Source: Lachnospiraceae bacterium UBA7179 (lineage in GTDB: Bacteria > Bacillota > Clostridia > Lachnospirales > Lachnospiraceae). From it: a DNA stretch of 30,520 nucleotides. Both the position numbers and the translations under genes were made by a program. Positions 1 to 8,824 of the stretch are shown here, in pieces. The stretch lies in NCBI GenBank assembly GCA_002491195.1, contig DKVL01000098.1:27551-58070 (forward strand), in the 5' to 3' direction. Each line of letters starts with the position of its first letter. The first letter of the stretch is position 1. The notes below the pieces were generated by a model. The model ran no database searches. It saw only the letters and a list, made by a program, of their open reading frames with translations, and was not told the DNA's origin.

Positions 1-5
1 GGCTT

Positions 6-75
6 GATGCATCTCAACCACTATGCTTTCTCACGGACTTCGCAGCGCAGTGCGAAGTCCTGGGCTGAACTGTAA
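6..75 (+). repeat. Family C intergenic repeat, copy 1
   Basis: A 70-bp element just past the 3' end of the GGDEF gene. It starts with the palindrome GATGCATC and contains a perfect 9-bp inverted repeat, GGACTTCGC (35-43) and GCGAAGTCC (52-60), around the loop AGCGCAGT. A second copy lies on the minus strand at 16418-16502 with the same order of blocks: GATGCATC, ATGCTTTCTCACG, the AGCGCAGT loop, AAGTCCTGGG, AACTGTAA. GATGCATC recurs at 83-90 just outside this copy. Function unknown; probably a dispersed palindromic element. Confidence 0.7.
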
Positions 76-91
76 CAAATATGATGCATCA

Positions 92-1786
92 TTACAGCTT
101 CTTCATCTGCTTCTTCTTCTCATACATACGATCATCCGCGGTTTGATATACTTTCTCGATATCACTGTCACTCTGGCTTCCAGAAGCATAGCCATAGGCA
201 ATCGACATATTCAGATCCTTGATCACGCGGTTCTTGCGATCAATATTCTGCACAAATTCTTTCATCAAGGATGCCAGCTTCTCTTCGTCAGCCGTCCCTA
301 TGACAGCGACAAATTCGTCTCCTCCCATGCGCGCCACGACGCCATAACTCTCAAACGTCTCCGCGATCACTTCCGCAGCGCTCCGAATCAACACGTCGCC
401 CTTTGCATGACCATATGTATCATTGACGGTCTTTAAGTTGTTCAGATCAAAACAGATCACTGTGTATTTAAAATTCCGCTCCTCCCTGAGCTTATTCATA
501 TACTCCATGCAGTACCGGCGGTTGTGGAGCCGTGTCAGCTCGTCCGTGTAAGCGCTCTTAATCAGGAAATCGCGTTCCTTCTGTTCCATCATTTTCTGCG
601 TCATTTCTATGTAAAATGAGACGAACAGAATGCAGATGAACATCATGATACCACTTGATGTCACGCCACGCAGATTAAAATAATCCTTTCCAAAATAGCG
701 GCCAGCGTTATAACCAAGCATATCATACGCCACACAGGCAATCACAATCAACAGACCGACAACGGACAGTTTACCCTCATATCTCGAATTATTCAGGTTC
801 ATGATCAAAACCAGAAGGAAGAATAACAGACCAACCAGCATAATGATCTGCATATACTTAAACATTCCTGCCAAATGCACAAGATTGAACGTGTGTAGTG
901 TGATTGCCACAAAAACTGCCAGGAGCTCTGTCGCAAAATAAATCCAATAGAAAACCTTCAACGATTTGTATTTTAAATTCTTAACCTCCTCATAAATATA
1001 AATAATCAACGGTATGGGCGCCAGATAAAGTACCAAATAATTGATCAGCGAAATCGAATAGAGCGGAATCGCAAATATCAGCATGACATTATAATAGCTC
1101 AACGACCACAATCCCATACAAATCGCAAAGAGGGAGATGCAAAACAGCCTGATATATTTTGTCGAGAAAAAAAGGGCAACTATCGTGATTACACTGACGA
1201 TCAGGCCAAAGAGAATCAAAAAACTGCCGCAGAACAGCGGAAGCCTGTTCTCCGTGATCAGAACCCGGTAGGCGTTTTCCCACTCGTAAAGCCTCACAGA
1301 ATCAAACTTTGTGAACACATCGTCCTCCGCCGTGACTAACTGTATGCGCAGCTGCTTCCCCTGATACTCATTCGGAAATTTTATAAACTGATATCCGCTT
1401 CCAAGCGTCTGATTCTTATCCAGCCTGTCATAGCCATACTCATAGATCAGTTCCTCATCAACATACATCCTGACCGCATCATGTCTGACATAAAAACGAA
1501 GCACACCCTCCACAAGCCCCCAGTCAGACGGCAATGTCCGCTGCATCGTGATCGTGTCACCTTTTCCGACAGCAGGAAAATGAAAATCTGTCAGTAGTAC
1601 ATTTTGAAAAGAATCCTCATTGATCGTGATATCCCATGCATCATCCAACAGGACACATTCCGAAATTACCGCATAATCTTTTGTAATCAGTTTGTCAATT
1701 TGGGGAATCCAGACCAGCATACTGATCAGAACGAAGACAATCCATATTGTCTTGAGCACTGCTTTTTTTGGCATTATCCCTTTCAC
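92..1786 (-). CDS. Membrane-bound GGDEF diguanylate cyclase
   Basis: Predicted to make cyclic di-GMP from two GTP at the membrane. The 564-residue protein has one N-terminal membrane segment (about residues 10-28), an extracytoplasmic beta-rich region to about 180 resembling 7TMR-DISM sensor domains, a block of about seven membrane helices (roughly 185-400) and a C-terminal GGDEF domain. The active-site motif GGDEF is intact at about 488-492, after a YTDELTRLHNRR segment typical of the domain start. No RxxD inhibitory site is present nine residues upstream, so product inhibition at that site is unlikely. The GTG start at 1786 has AAGGGG eight bases upstream; an in-frame ATG four codons later is the alternative. 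The gene follows the kinase gene on the same strand after about 120 bp holding a family B repeat, so it may be transcribed separately. The ligand is unknown. Confidence 0.9.
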   Translation of the reverse strand: MKGIMPKKAVLKTIWIVFVLISMLVWIPQIDKLITKDYAVISECVLLDDAWDITINEDSFQNVLLTDFHFPAVGKGDTITMQRTLPSDWGLVEGVLRFYVRHDAVRMYVDEELIYEYGYDRLDKNQTLGSGYQFIKFPNEYQGKQLRIQLVTAEDDVFTKFDSVRLYEWENAYRVLITENRLPLFCGSFLILFGLIVSVITIVALFFSTKYIRLFCISLFAICMGLWSLSYYNVMLIFAIPLYSISLINYLVLYLAPIPLIIYIYEEVKNLKYKSLKVFYWIYFATELLAVFVAITLHTFNLVHLAGMFKYMQIIMLVGLLFFLLVLIMNLNNSRYEGKLSVVGLLIVIACVAYDMLGYNAGRYFGKDYFNLRGVTSSGIMMFICILFVSFYIEMTQKMMEQKERDFLIKSAYTDELTRLHNRRYCMEYMNKLREERNFKYTVICFDLNNLKTVNDTYGHAKGDVLIRSAAEVIAETFESYGVVARMGGDEFVAVIGTADEEKLASLMKEFVQNIDRKNRVIKDLNMSIAYGYASGSQSDSDIEKVYQTADDRMYEKKKQMKKL

Positions 1787-1883
1787 TCTTTCATCCCCTT
1801 TGTATATTTATTTCCGATCATTTTCACAACCATCATAACATTGCGCAGTCGCATTGTCAAATCCGTTGATCCGAAAGTTTGGC

Positions 1884-1926
1884 GCCCCATGCGCCGCCTT
1901 TGCGGCATATTACCTCTGCATGGGGC
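1884..1926 (+). repeat. Family B two-stem repeat, copy 1
   Basis: An outer 9-bp stem (1884-1892 with 1918-1926) encloses a 5-bp hairpin GCCGC-CTTT-GCGGC (1893-1906) and an 11-base linker ATATTACCTCT. The copy at 13251-13293 has exactly the same stem, loop and linker lengths with different but still paired bases. The 3' arm overlaps the end of the histidine kinase gene and encodes its last residues (HSPMQR) and stop. Confidence 0.75.
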
Positions 1927-3166
1927 TGTGCATAAACAAGAACAGGCAAAACTGGCCGTTCTCCTGTCTAAGTTCCATGTTTCCGCCATACTTTTTCACG
2001 ATTTCCTGTATGCTGCGCAACCCGTAACCGTGATTTTGGGCATCTTGCTTCGTCGTCCTGGGCAAGCCGTTGGAAAGTTCTCCCTCAAAGGGATTTTTGA
2101 CCTCGACAGCCAGAATCCCTTTCGCGGCACGCACAGTCAGCTCGATCTGTCTTTTGCCTGCCTCCAGAGCAGCGCACGCCTCGACCGCATTGTCCAAGGC
2201 ATTGGCAAACAGCGCGCAGAGATCCGGTTTCTCAAAGGGCAGTTCCCCGGCAATGTCCACTTTCGCATGAAAAGAAATCCCACGCTGACGCATCAGATTT
2301 TCCTTTGCAGTCAGCACCGCGTTCACTGTAGCATCACCAGAATAGGACAACATCTTTTCCAAAGAGGGATTCCCGATCATTTTCTGAATATAGCGGTCCT
2401 TTTCCTCCGCCGGCAGGGACAGCAGTGCCTGCAGATGATTTGCGAGATCGTGCTTCATCCGACGAACCTCAAACTGCTGCTGTTCCATCGCTTCATAGTA
2501 TTTTTTATTATACTCTGCCAGGGCATTTTCCTGCTCCAATTTCTGCTGCCTGTTGAGAACAAGCATTGCCCACCAGATTCCCACGAAAGACACGACTGCG
2601 ATCAGAAACAATACTGTATTATCAAGCAAAGTCGCCCGCAAACTAACAAAAGGTGAACGAAATAATACCAGCGAACATACAATTCCCATAGGCGGTATGC
2701 AGAGCATCAAAAGCAGCTTCCACAGTGACGGGGCAAGCTCAAATTCACGTTCCGGTCTATAGTGATGGATCAGCAAATACAGAATCAGTACTGACAACAC
2801 ACGAAATGCGATATAACCCAAATCCCAGCCGAATAATGTAACAGCGATATACTTTGAAATACAATTATCATACAAAGCGTTCAACGCAAACCTGATACTT
2901 GCAAGCATCACTCCAATGGTCATACGTTTCAACTCCGAACCAAGGCAAGCATTCCAGACACAGAATAGAAAGAACAACAGCGTCGGCGGAAGGTTGTACA
3001 AATCCCCTGTAAACATAATCATAAAAATGCTCAACCAACAGCCGAAAAGCAAGAGGATACGACGCCACCACTCTTTGCGTATTTCAATCAGACAGGATAT
3101 TGTCAGGCAGAAAACAATCGCTGCCCCCAATTCCACACCATATAATATAATTTGATTCCAGCTCAT
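1910..3166 (-). CDS. AgrC-like sensor histidine kinase (GHKL type)
   Basis: Sensor of a two-component system with the response regulator encoded 18 bp upstream. The 418-residue protein has about six membrane helices in residues 1-205, a short coiled linker, and a cytoplasmic kinase. The phosphoacceptor is probably His239 in RRMKHDLANH. The N box is FANALDNAVEA and the G box is the NHGYGLRSI segment, the pattern of AgrC/VirS-type kinases with a GHKL ATPase fold. The ATG has AGGAGG seven to eight bases upstream. The last residues and the stop are encoded by a family B repeat arm, so the natural C-terminus may have been altered. The divergent BceAB-like transporter suggests that the signal is a peptide or cell-wall-active compound; this is inference from position. 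Confidence 0.9.
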   Translation of the reverse strand: MSWNQIILYGVELGAAIVFCLTISCLIEIRKEWWRRILLLFGCWLSIFMIMFTGDLYNLPPTLLFFLFCVWNACLGSELKRMTIGVMLASIRFALNALYDNCISKYIAVTLFGWDLGYIAFRVLSVLILYLLIHHYRPEREFELAPSLWKLLLMLCIPPMGIVCSLVLFRSPFVSLRATLLDNTVLFLIAVVSFVGIWWAMLVLNRQQKLEQENALAEYNKKYYEAMEQQQFEVRRMKHDLANHLQALLSLPAEEKDRYIQKMIGNPSLEKMLSYSGDATVNAVLTAKENLMRQRGISFHAKVDIAGELPFEKPDLCALFANALDNAVEACAALEAGKRQIELTVRAAKGILAVEVKNPFEGELSNGLPRTTKQDAQNHGYGLRSIQEIVKKYGGNMELRQENGQFCLFLFMHSPMQR

Positions 3167-3184
3167 TTGGCGCCTCCTGTATTT

Positions 3185-3895
3185 TCAAACACGCTCTAGC
3201 ATCGCCCTCGCCAGCCTTTTCACGGCATCTTCCTTCAGTGCTCTGCTGATTGGAAGCTGTTTCCCACTGACTGACACACTGGTTGTCCCGATCTGTTCGA
3301 CCTGCTGCGGGTTTACCAGATACCGCTGGTGAATCCGCACGAACTTCTCTGTGAGTTCCTGCTCAACCTCGTCAAGTTTCGCATAAAAAGAATACTCTTT
3401 CTCCCCACACACGCAGACCACTTTTCTCTTATCACTGTAAAAATAGCAGATTGACGCCACAGGGAAGCGAAAAGTTCCCTCTGTATTTTTGAATAGATAC
3501 ATATCGTTTTTCTTGCTTTCAAGCTGCGCACGCACGCGTTTGAGCACCGCCGAAAGCCGCTCCGCGTTCGCCGGTTTGATGATATAGTCCAGGGCATTCA
3601 CCTTGTAGCCGTCAAAGACATAGTCAGAATATCCCGTCACGAATACAATGATAATTTCCGTGTCAAATTTCCTGACAGCCTCCGCCGCCTCCATGCCATT
3701 TATACCCGCCATCTCCACGTCCAGAAACAAAAGGTCGATCTCCCCGGGGTGATTTTCCAGCCAGCGAATCGCCCCCGCCCCGGTTGAAAACTCGTACACA
3801 ATCTCCTCTGCCCCTTCCCACAATATCTTTTCCAGCTGTAACCGCAATGCATCCCTTGCGTCCACAGAATCGTCACAGATCGCTATTCGCAGCAT
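3185..3895 (-). CDS. LytTR response regulator (AgrA/LytR type)
   Basis: DNA-binding partner of the kinase at 1910-3166. The 236-residue protein has an N-terminal receiver domain with acidic residues Asp8 and Asp9, the probable phosphorylation site Asp59 in LLFLDVEMAG, and the conserved lysine at about 107 (YIIKPAN). A LytTR DNA-binding domain follows (about 130-232), including the RIHQRYLVNP segment typical of the family. It is the first gene of the two-gene sensor operon, divergent from the ABC transporter operon and separated from it by about 360 bp. The start has a GGGGAG ribosome site very close to the ATG. It probably activates the divergent transporter; BceAB systems more often use OmpR-type regulators, so this pairing is of note. 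Confidence 0.92.
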   Translation of the reverse strand: MLRIAICDDSVDARDALRLQLEKILWEGAEEIVYEFSTGAGAIRWLENHPGEIDLLFLDVEMAGINGMEAAEAVRKFDTEIIIVFVTGYSDYVFDGYKVNALDYIIKPANAERLSAVLKRVRAQLESKKNDMYLFKNTEGTFRFPVASICYFYSDKRKVVCVCGEKEYSFYAKLDEVEQELTEKFVRIHQRYLVNPQQVEQIGTTSVSVSGKQLPISRALKEDAVKRLARAMLERV

Positions 3896-4253
3896 AACTC
3901 CCCTTCTTCCTTAGGACCTGTAGAAAAATATCCTGCGCAAGTCAGACCGGTTATGTTCCTACAGTTCCTTATGTTTTCAAGATGATTTTATTATAACACG
4001 TTTCCCTGCTTTGTGACAGAAAACCGTTTGCAATTTATTACATGAACTCTGCAAAACTTTACATAATTTTCACAGTGTTTCGAAACTTTACATGATAAGT
4101 GCCAAATATGACATGGGAAATTCCCTGATCGTTTTCCTGTGTTATGCTCATGTCAGAAAACAAATAGATCCGTAATTGTTCAGCGCTCTCATTGTTTGCC
4201 AGCCTTGTCCTGAACAGTTACTCGTCAATCACACTTCAGAATGGAGGATTTTT
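3896..4253. promoter_or_regulatory. Divergent regulatory region with AAACTTTACAT direct repeats
   Basis: This 358-bp gap separates the LytTR regulator from the BceA-like gene. It holds an imperfect family A repeat near the regulator (3911-3971), an exact direct repeat AAACTTTACAT at 4054-4064 and 4083-4093 (29 bp apart), and the palindrome GGGAAATTCCC at 4115-4125. Read on the minus strand the direct repeats contain AAAGTTT, close to the LytTR site pattern, but typical LytTR half-sites are spaced about 21 bp. They are the best candidate binding sites for the adjacent regulator. No clear -35/-10 pair was found. Confidence 0.45.
3911..3971. repeat. Family A palindromic repeat A1
   Basis: The left arm (TAGGACCTGTAG, 3912-3923) and right arm (CTACAGTTCCTTA, 3959-3971) form an imperfect inverted repeat around a 35-bp centre. 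TTCCTACAGTTCCTTA at 3956-3971 is identical to 18955-18970. It lies between the regulator start and the putative operator region. Confidence 0.6.
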
Positions 4254-5006
4254 ATGTTATATGTCAAAAACTTACACAAATCGTATCAATCGGGAAGCAA
4301 ATCCTACTCTGTGCTAAAGGGTATCGACCTGTCCGTCGCCAGCCAGGAGTTTGTAGCGGTGATGGGGCCTTCCGGCTCCGGCAAGAGCACTTTGCTAAAC
4401 TGCATTTCCTGTTATATCCCTTTTGAGGAAGGAACGATCTCTCTGGGAAGCCAGAACTTAAAAGGACTGGACGAGGACGCGCTCGCCAGAGTCCGCAACG
4501 AGAAGCTGGGATTTGTCTTTCAGGATTTTATGCTGCTTGACGGACTGACCGTGCGGGAAAACGTACTCGTACCAAGGATTATCAAGGACAAGATAGAACC
4601 GGAAGCCGAACAGCTTGCAGACTCTTTGCTCTCCCTATTTGGTATCGCACACATTGCGGACAAATATCCTGCTGATATCTCTGGCGGCGAGCGGCAGCGG
4701 ACGGCGGTGGCAAGAAGCCTCATCAACAAGCCGCTGATGATCCTCGCCGACGAGCCGACCGGCAACCTCGACAGTAAATCGAGCCGCACTGTCATCGAAG
4801 CGTTTGAAAATGCCAGACAACAGTTGGGCGCTACGATCTTCATGGTGACGCATGACAGTTTTGCCGCCTCATTCTGCGACCGCGTGATCTTGCTAAAAGA
4901 TGGCACTGTCTACAATGCACTGAAAAAAGAGGATGACAAAAGCGAAAGTCAGAGTGCTTTTCATGACCGCCTTCTGACAGCAATCAAGACAATGAGCAAT
5001 ATGTAA
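4254..5006 (+). CDS. BceA-like ABC transporter ATPase
   Basis: ATP-binding subunit of a MacB/BceA-type transporter, working with the permease gene that follows 82 bp downstream. The 250-residue protein has Walker A GPSGSGKST (38-46), the Q loop at Gln90, signature ISGGE (142-146), Walker B LMILADE (161-167) and the switch histidine His200 in MVTHD. All catalytic motifs are present. The ATG at 4254 is chosen over an upstream in-frame ATG at 4176 because GGAGG lies six bases before it and the extra 26 residues do not fit the family. The pair is divergent from a two-component system, the usual arrangement for bacitracin/lantibiotic sensing and resistance modules. The substrate cannot be read from the sequence. 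Confidence 0.93.
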   Translation: MLYVKNLHKSYQSGSKSYSVLKGIDLSVASQEFVAVMGPSGSGKSTLLNCISCYIPFEEGTISLGSQNLKGLDEDALARVRNEKLGFVFQDFMLLDGLTVRENVLVPRIIKDKIEPEAEQLADSLLSLFGIAHIADKYPADISGGERQRTAVARSLINKPLMILADEPTGNLDSKSSRTVIEAFENARQQLGATIFMVTHDSFAASFCDRVILLKDGTVYNALKKEDDKSESQSAFHDRLLTAIKTMSNM

Positions 5007-5022
5007 AGACACAAGAAAATAA

Positions 5023-5071
5023 TACACGAAAAAGGATCTAAGAAAAAAGGTACACGAAAAAAGTACACGAA
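5023..5071 (+). repeat. Triplicated TACACGAA repeat before the permease gene
   Basis: TACACGAA occurs at 5023-5030, 5051-5058 and 5064-5071 in the 82-bp gap between the ATPase and permease genes, each followed by an A-rich run, most with an AAGG-like element. The last is followed by AAAGGA, which serves the permease start. It looks like local slippage or duplication of a translation initiation region and could change permease output. Confidence 0.6.
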
Positions 5072-5088
5072 GAAAGGATTTGCATATT

Positions 5089-7188
5089 ATGATGACAATG
5101 AATCAATTAGAAAATAAACTGCGCAGAGCCGACCAAAAGCAGGCAGTGCTTTACCTGTTCTGCAATTTTGTGTCACTACTGCTGATCACGGCGTACTCTG
5201 CCATGATGTTCTCCCCGACGGTACTCCGGGTGCTGCCCGACGGGGGTGACAGCCGCAAACAGATGGTAGCGATCTTCGTGCTGGCTCTTTTTGGCTGTGT
5301 AGTTTTTACCATCTATGCATCCAGTCTGTTTTTCCGCAAGAAATCCAGACAACTTGGCACACTCATGGCGCTCGGCGCTTCCAGAAAACGGCTTGCCCCC
5401 GGTTTGTTCCGGGAAGTGCTTCTGCTCAGCGGTTCCTCCTCGCTGCTTGGCATTGCGGCTGGTTTTCCCTTTGTCTTTCTCCTGTGGAATGGCTTCCGCC
5501 TGTTTATCGTGGACAGTGCGGAGATGCAGCTAAAGCTGGATCTCAGGTGTCTGTATTTATCGGCAGTATTTTTCGTCATTGTGGTCGCCTTTTCCTGCGC
5601 GACCGCATACCGCTACCTGAAACGGACAAATATCATCGATATCGTCCATGAAGAACACAAAAATGAGCCTGTAAAGGAGTTAGGCAGATGGTGCGGACCT
5701 GTCGGATTTGTCCTGATCCTCGCCGGTGCTGTCTGCGGCTATATGGCGCCCGGTATCTATATGCAGGTGTTCAGCAAATATCCGACTGCACTGCTAAATC
5801 TCCTCTATGCGCCTGTTTTTGTGGGGCTTTATATGGTGATGCTGCACACGGTCGTCCACGGCTGGCGCTCACGGAGGAAGAATCCCTATCGCAGTCTGAT
5901 CGCGCGGAGCATGATGAAATTTCAGGGAAAACAGACCGTCAATAACCTGCTTGTCAGCACTGTGTTGATCGCAGGAAGCGCTTTTGCCATCTTTTACCTT
6001 CCCATGCTGAGCGTAAGCCAGATCATCGAAGTACACTCGCGCCCCTTTGATTATTGCTATCATTACCGCATGGACCAGACTGTACCAACACAGAATGAAA
6101 TTTCTGCACTCGCGTCAGAATATGGACTTTCGATCAAAGATTTTAGAAGTTGTCCTTATCTGACACTTGGCAGGGACGGTATGGAGGAAGTAGAAGATGG
6201 CAGAGCATTCCACAACGAGCACTTTGATTTAGCTGGTAGTATTAAGGTTTTCTCTGAATCCGGATTTTGCGCACTCACTGGGGAAACCCTTTCAGTAGAC
6301 CGTGGAAAATACCGCATTATTTCAACTACAAATGAGACAGAAACTTATTTTTATTCCACAGATATCACTTTTCTGACAAATATGGTTACGAGAACGACAC
6401 TCCCTGTATCATTTGCAGGCTATACACACTATGATTTTCTTGCTGGAAATCCGGGATACTATATTCTCAATGACACAGACTATGAAACCATATCACGCGG
6501 GATCGCACCTGACTGGCAGGGCACGATCGCCTTTTTCAATGTTGACGGCACTGACAGCTACGCCTTTGCGCAGGACTTTTTCCACACTCTGATTGCGTCC
6601 TTTGGTCCAGAGTGCGAGTATGGATATTACTATGACCGTGTCAATAAAATTGCAGCCGACGAGGCGGGAGAAATCTACTGGGGCGATACGGACGCAATGA
6701 CCAGGCTGGACTATGACCGCTGCGATGCAAGCGATTTCCGTCTTTACTGGGCTTATATGCCGAAAATCCGCATCCTGGATCAGAACGATTTCCTGCGGAC
6801 ATTCGCGGTATATCTAATGATGTTTTTGTTTATTTCCATCATCTGCACACTCGCCGCGCTGATTATCAGCTATACCCGGTGCATGACCATCGCCCTGAAC
6901 AACCGCTATGTCTTTGACGACCTGCGGCGTCTGGGTGCATCTTCTGCATTCCTAAAACGCGAGGTGAAGAGTCAGTCTGGCATCGTGTTTCGGATTCCTG
7001 CGATCGTCGGCATGAGTGCCATGTATTTTCTGTATGCGATGATCATGTTTGCCAATGACGGGAAGCTGGTTCCAGGCGAAATCGCCGGACTCGGCATTTG
7101 CCTGGGCATATTACTTTTGATAAGTGTCATTTATTATATCATATATCGCTATACAGTTAGAAAAATGTGCGCGGAATTAAACATATAA
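5089..7188 (+). CDS. BceB-like ABC transporter permease
   Basis: Membrane subunit of the transporter with the ATPase encoded just upstream. The roughly 699-residue protein has the BceB plan: four N-terminal helices with an FtsX-like block (about 25-190), two more helices (about 210-260), another near 285-310, a large extracellular domain of about 250 residues (roughly 320-575), and three C-terminal helices. The large domain in this family binds the peptide or its lipid complex and passes the signal to the kinase. A TTG start is possible at 5080, but the ATG at 5089 with AAAGGA ten bases upstream is preferred. It ends about 235 bp before the next gene; no clear terminator was found. A second BceB relative lies at 27914-30013. 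Confidence 0.9.
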   Translation: MMTMNQLENKLRRADQKQAVLYLFCNFVSLLLITAYSAMMFSPTVLRVLPDGGDSRKQMVAIFVLALFGCVVFTIYASSLFFRKKSRQLGTLMALGASRKRLAPGLFREVLLLSGSSSLLGIAAGFPFVFLLWNGFRLFIVDSAEMQLKLDLRCLYLSAVFFVIVVAFSCATAYRYLKRTNIIDIVHEEHKNEPVKELGRWCGPVGFVLILAGAVCGYMAPGIYMQVFSKYPTALLNLLYAPVFVGLYMVMLHTVVHGWRSRRKNPYRSLIARSMMKFQGKQTVNNLLVSTVLIAGSAFAIFYLPMLSVSQIIEVHSRPFDYCYHYRMDQTVPTQNEISALASEYGLSIKDFRSCPYLTLGRDGMEEVEDGRAFHNEHFDLAGSIKVFSESGFCALTGETLSVDRGKYRIISTTNETETYFYSTDITFLTNMVTRTTLPVSFAGYTHYDFLAGNPGYYILNDTDYETISRGIAPDWQGTIAFFNVDGTDSYAFAQDFFHTLIASFGPECEYGYYYDRVNKIAADEAGEIYWGDTDAMTRLDYDRCDASDFRLYWAYMPKIRILDQNDFLRTFAVYLMMFLFISIICTLAALIISYTRCMTIALNNRYVFDDLRRLGASSAFLKREVKSQSGIVFRIPAIVGMSAMYFLYAMIMFANDGKLVPGEIAGLGICLGILLLISVIYYIIYRYTVRKMCAELNI

Positions 7189-7259
7189 TCTTATTGACAT
7201 ACCCGCGAGTCATCCAAAGTGCGCAGTCCCATGTTCGGTGTGCTCTTCCACATTGCAAC

Positions 7260-7278
7260 AAGGAACTGTAGTACAGTT
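7260..7278 (+). repeat. Family A repeat A2 (short palindrome)
   Basis: AAGGAACTGTA is followed by a mirror half, so AACTGTA (7264-7270) and TACAGTT (7272-7278) form a perfect 7-bp inverted repeat around one base. It lies in the 234-bp gap after the BceB-like gene. The rest of that gap shows only a possible -10 (TATAAT at 7350-7355) with no good -35, and a weak hairpin TATCTC/GAGATA near 7362-7384. Confidence 0.6.
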
Positions 7279-7422
7279 TACGCCCCGTCAAAATATGGAA
7301 ATGCAGCAACATTTTTACGATAAAGTATGGATTCCACAGTAATACATGATATAATAAATTATATCTCGCTACGCTCATGAGATACGATTGTCAAGAGACC
7401 ATACCAGGCAGGAGGAATCCAT

Positions 7423-8064
7423 ATGAACACGATCAACCGGGAAGACATGCTCGAACTGACAAGGCGCATGACGCCAAAAAGGAACTGTTTCTCGCGCATT
7501 GCAGGCGCATATTTTGACGAGGAGGGCTTTGTCGATGGCACGTTTAACCGACATTTCCTGAAACTATCGCAAAAAGATATTGAGATCAATCTTAAACTCG
7601 CAAAGACAGTGCCTTTTTCAGAGACAAATAAAAATTTAATCTACTATCCTTTCTCCAAGGATCACGAAAAAGCCGGACATACCTGGCAGATGCTCATGGC
7701 ACTAAAGGACTGCGAATTAAAAAACGACGCAATGCTGGAACTCTTTTATGAGTTTATTGGAGAAAAATACATTACCGAAAAACCGTATGCCGTCAGAATC
7801 CTTTACGGGAGCTACGATATTCCCATCAAAGCAAAGGATCAGGAGAGCCTGTGGGAGTCCGAAGAAGTATATAAATTTATCATATGCACCTTCTGTCCAT
7901 TGCTCGATGACTATGAAGTCGGGATTCCCGAGTGCGGTTTTCTGTTTCCGGCATTTACAGACCGAAGCGCTGATATCCATGGCATCATGGTCTATCAGGC
8001 GGACGAAAAACACCCGCACGAAGAGCTTATCCGGGACATCTTATTTTCAGCATCCGAAATGTGA
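7423..8064 (+). CDS. DUF4317-like protein, shortened
   Basis: The 213-residue protein resembles the N-terminal part of the DUF4317 family found in Clostridia (function unknown). Recognised features are the opening with an RRMTPKRN segment, the GSYDIP...KAKD stretch around 128-140, and GFLFPAFTDRSADIH at about 173-190. I recall the family as about 350-400 residues, so this copy appears to lack the C-terminal half. After the stop, another frame stays open from 8055 to 8144 and reads like protein (VVKYDFYHDSKSLSNF), so a frameshift or deletion near 8050-8064 is possible. The start has AGGAGG eight bases upstream of the ATG. Position after the transporter operon does not show a functional link. 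Confidence 0.65.
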   Translation: MNTINREDMLELTRRMTPKRNCFSRIAGAYFDEEGFVDGTFNRHFLKLSQKDIEINLKLAKTVPFSETNKNLIYYPFSKDHEKAGHTWQMLMALKDCELKNDAMLELFYEFIGEKYITEKPYAVRILYGSYDIPIKAKDQESLWESEEVYKFIICTFCPLLDDYEVGIPECGFLFPAFTDRSADIHGIMVYQADEKHPHEELIRDILFSASEM

Positions 8065-8239
8065 CCGCGACAGTGGTAAAGTATGATTTCTATCACGACA
8101 GCAAATCGCTTTCCAATTTTGATAAATATACAAAATCCTATTAAAATTGGGAAAAATATTCCGATACACATAGATAGACAATATCATATCCGGCGGAAAA
8201 TGATATTCCGGTACAATATGAGGAGAAGGAGAAAATTAT

Positions 8240-8824
8240 ATGACAAACTATATTATCATTGGTGTGATTGCCATTGTCGTCCTCTTCGTGATCGTGTTTA
8301 TAAAGATGACGATCGACGAAAAAAAGGGGGCAAACAGCCCGGAAAAACAGAAAGTGCGGGATATTGTGAGACAGGCAGTGCCAAACAGCGAAACGTACAC
8401 GATCGCATACGGTACACGGGAGGAATATGCCTTCGGCGGAGGCGGAAGAACAGTGACCTCCACAACCAAATACTGGTATTATGGCGTAGCATTTCAGACT
8501 GGGGATCTATACCTTGTTCCATTGTCCATCGACCGGGGAACGATCAGCGGCGGTCAGCCGGTTCATCTTGAAAAAAGCGGTCTTGGCATGGCAGATTTCA
8601 AAAACGGTCTGCTGACCATTTACGGCAAGGACAAGAAAGAATTAATGAACCTTTTCGTGACAGCGAGCAACACCAAGGACGATCAGTACCATCCGGTGAA
8701 TATCCAGCAGAAGGAAGAAGCAGCATCCTTTGCACAGTTCGCAGAGGCTTTTGCGCGGGACATCAACGCAGCAAACGGCATTACTGACCTTAAAGCCGCA
8801 AAGAAAGAAGCACGCAAAAATTAA
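8240..8824 (+). CDS. Unknown membrane-anchored protein
   Basis: Family not recognised. The 194-residue protein starts with one hydrophobic helix (about residues 4-23) with few charges before it, then a positively charged stretch, which fits a single-pass N-terminal anchor with the rest in the cytoplasm. The middle has a glycine patch (FGGGGRTVTS, about 65-74) and predicted beta strands with aromatic residues; the C-terminus is helical, charged and rich in Ala and Lys. The start has AGGAGAAGGAG upstream. It stands alone on its strand, 175 bp after the shortened DUF4317-like gene. Codon use looks like a normal chromosomal gene, so I take it as real. Confidence 0.75.
   Translation: MTNYIIIGVIAIVVLFVIVFIKMTIDEKKGANSPEKQKVRDIVRQAVPNSETYTIAYGTREEYAFGGGGRTVTSTTKYWYYGVAFQTGDLYLVPLSIDRGTISGGQPVHLEKSGLGMADFKNGLLTIYGKDKKELMNLFVTASNTKDDQYHPVNIQQKEEAASFAQFAEAFARDINAANGITDLKAAKKEARKN

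Noticed and set aside
1604..2656. Long plus-strand ORF opposite the histidine kinase gene
   Set aside because: It is antisense to a gene with clear kinase motifs and has a composition rich in His, Gln, Cys and Arg, typical of a shadow frame.
7193..7198. TTGACA as a promoter for the DUF4317-like gene
   Set aside because: No -10 element at a proper distance; it lies directly at the end of the permease gene, over 200 bp before the start.
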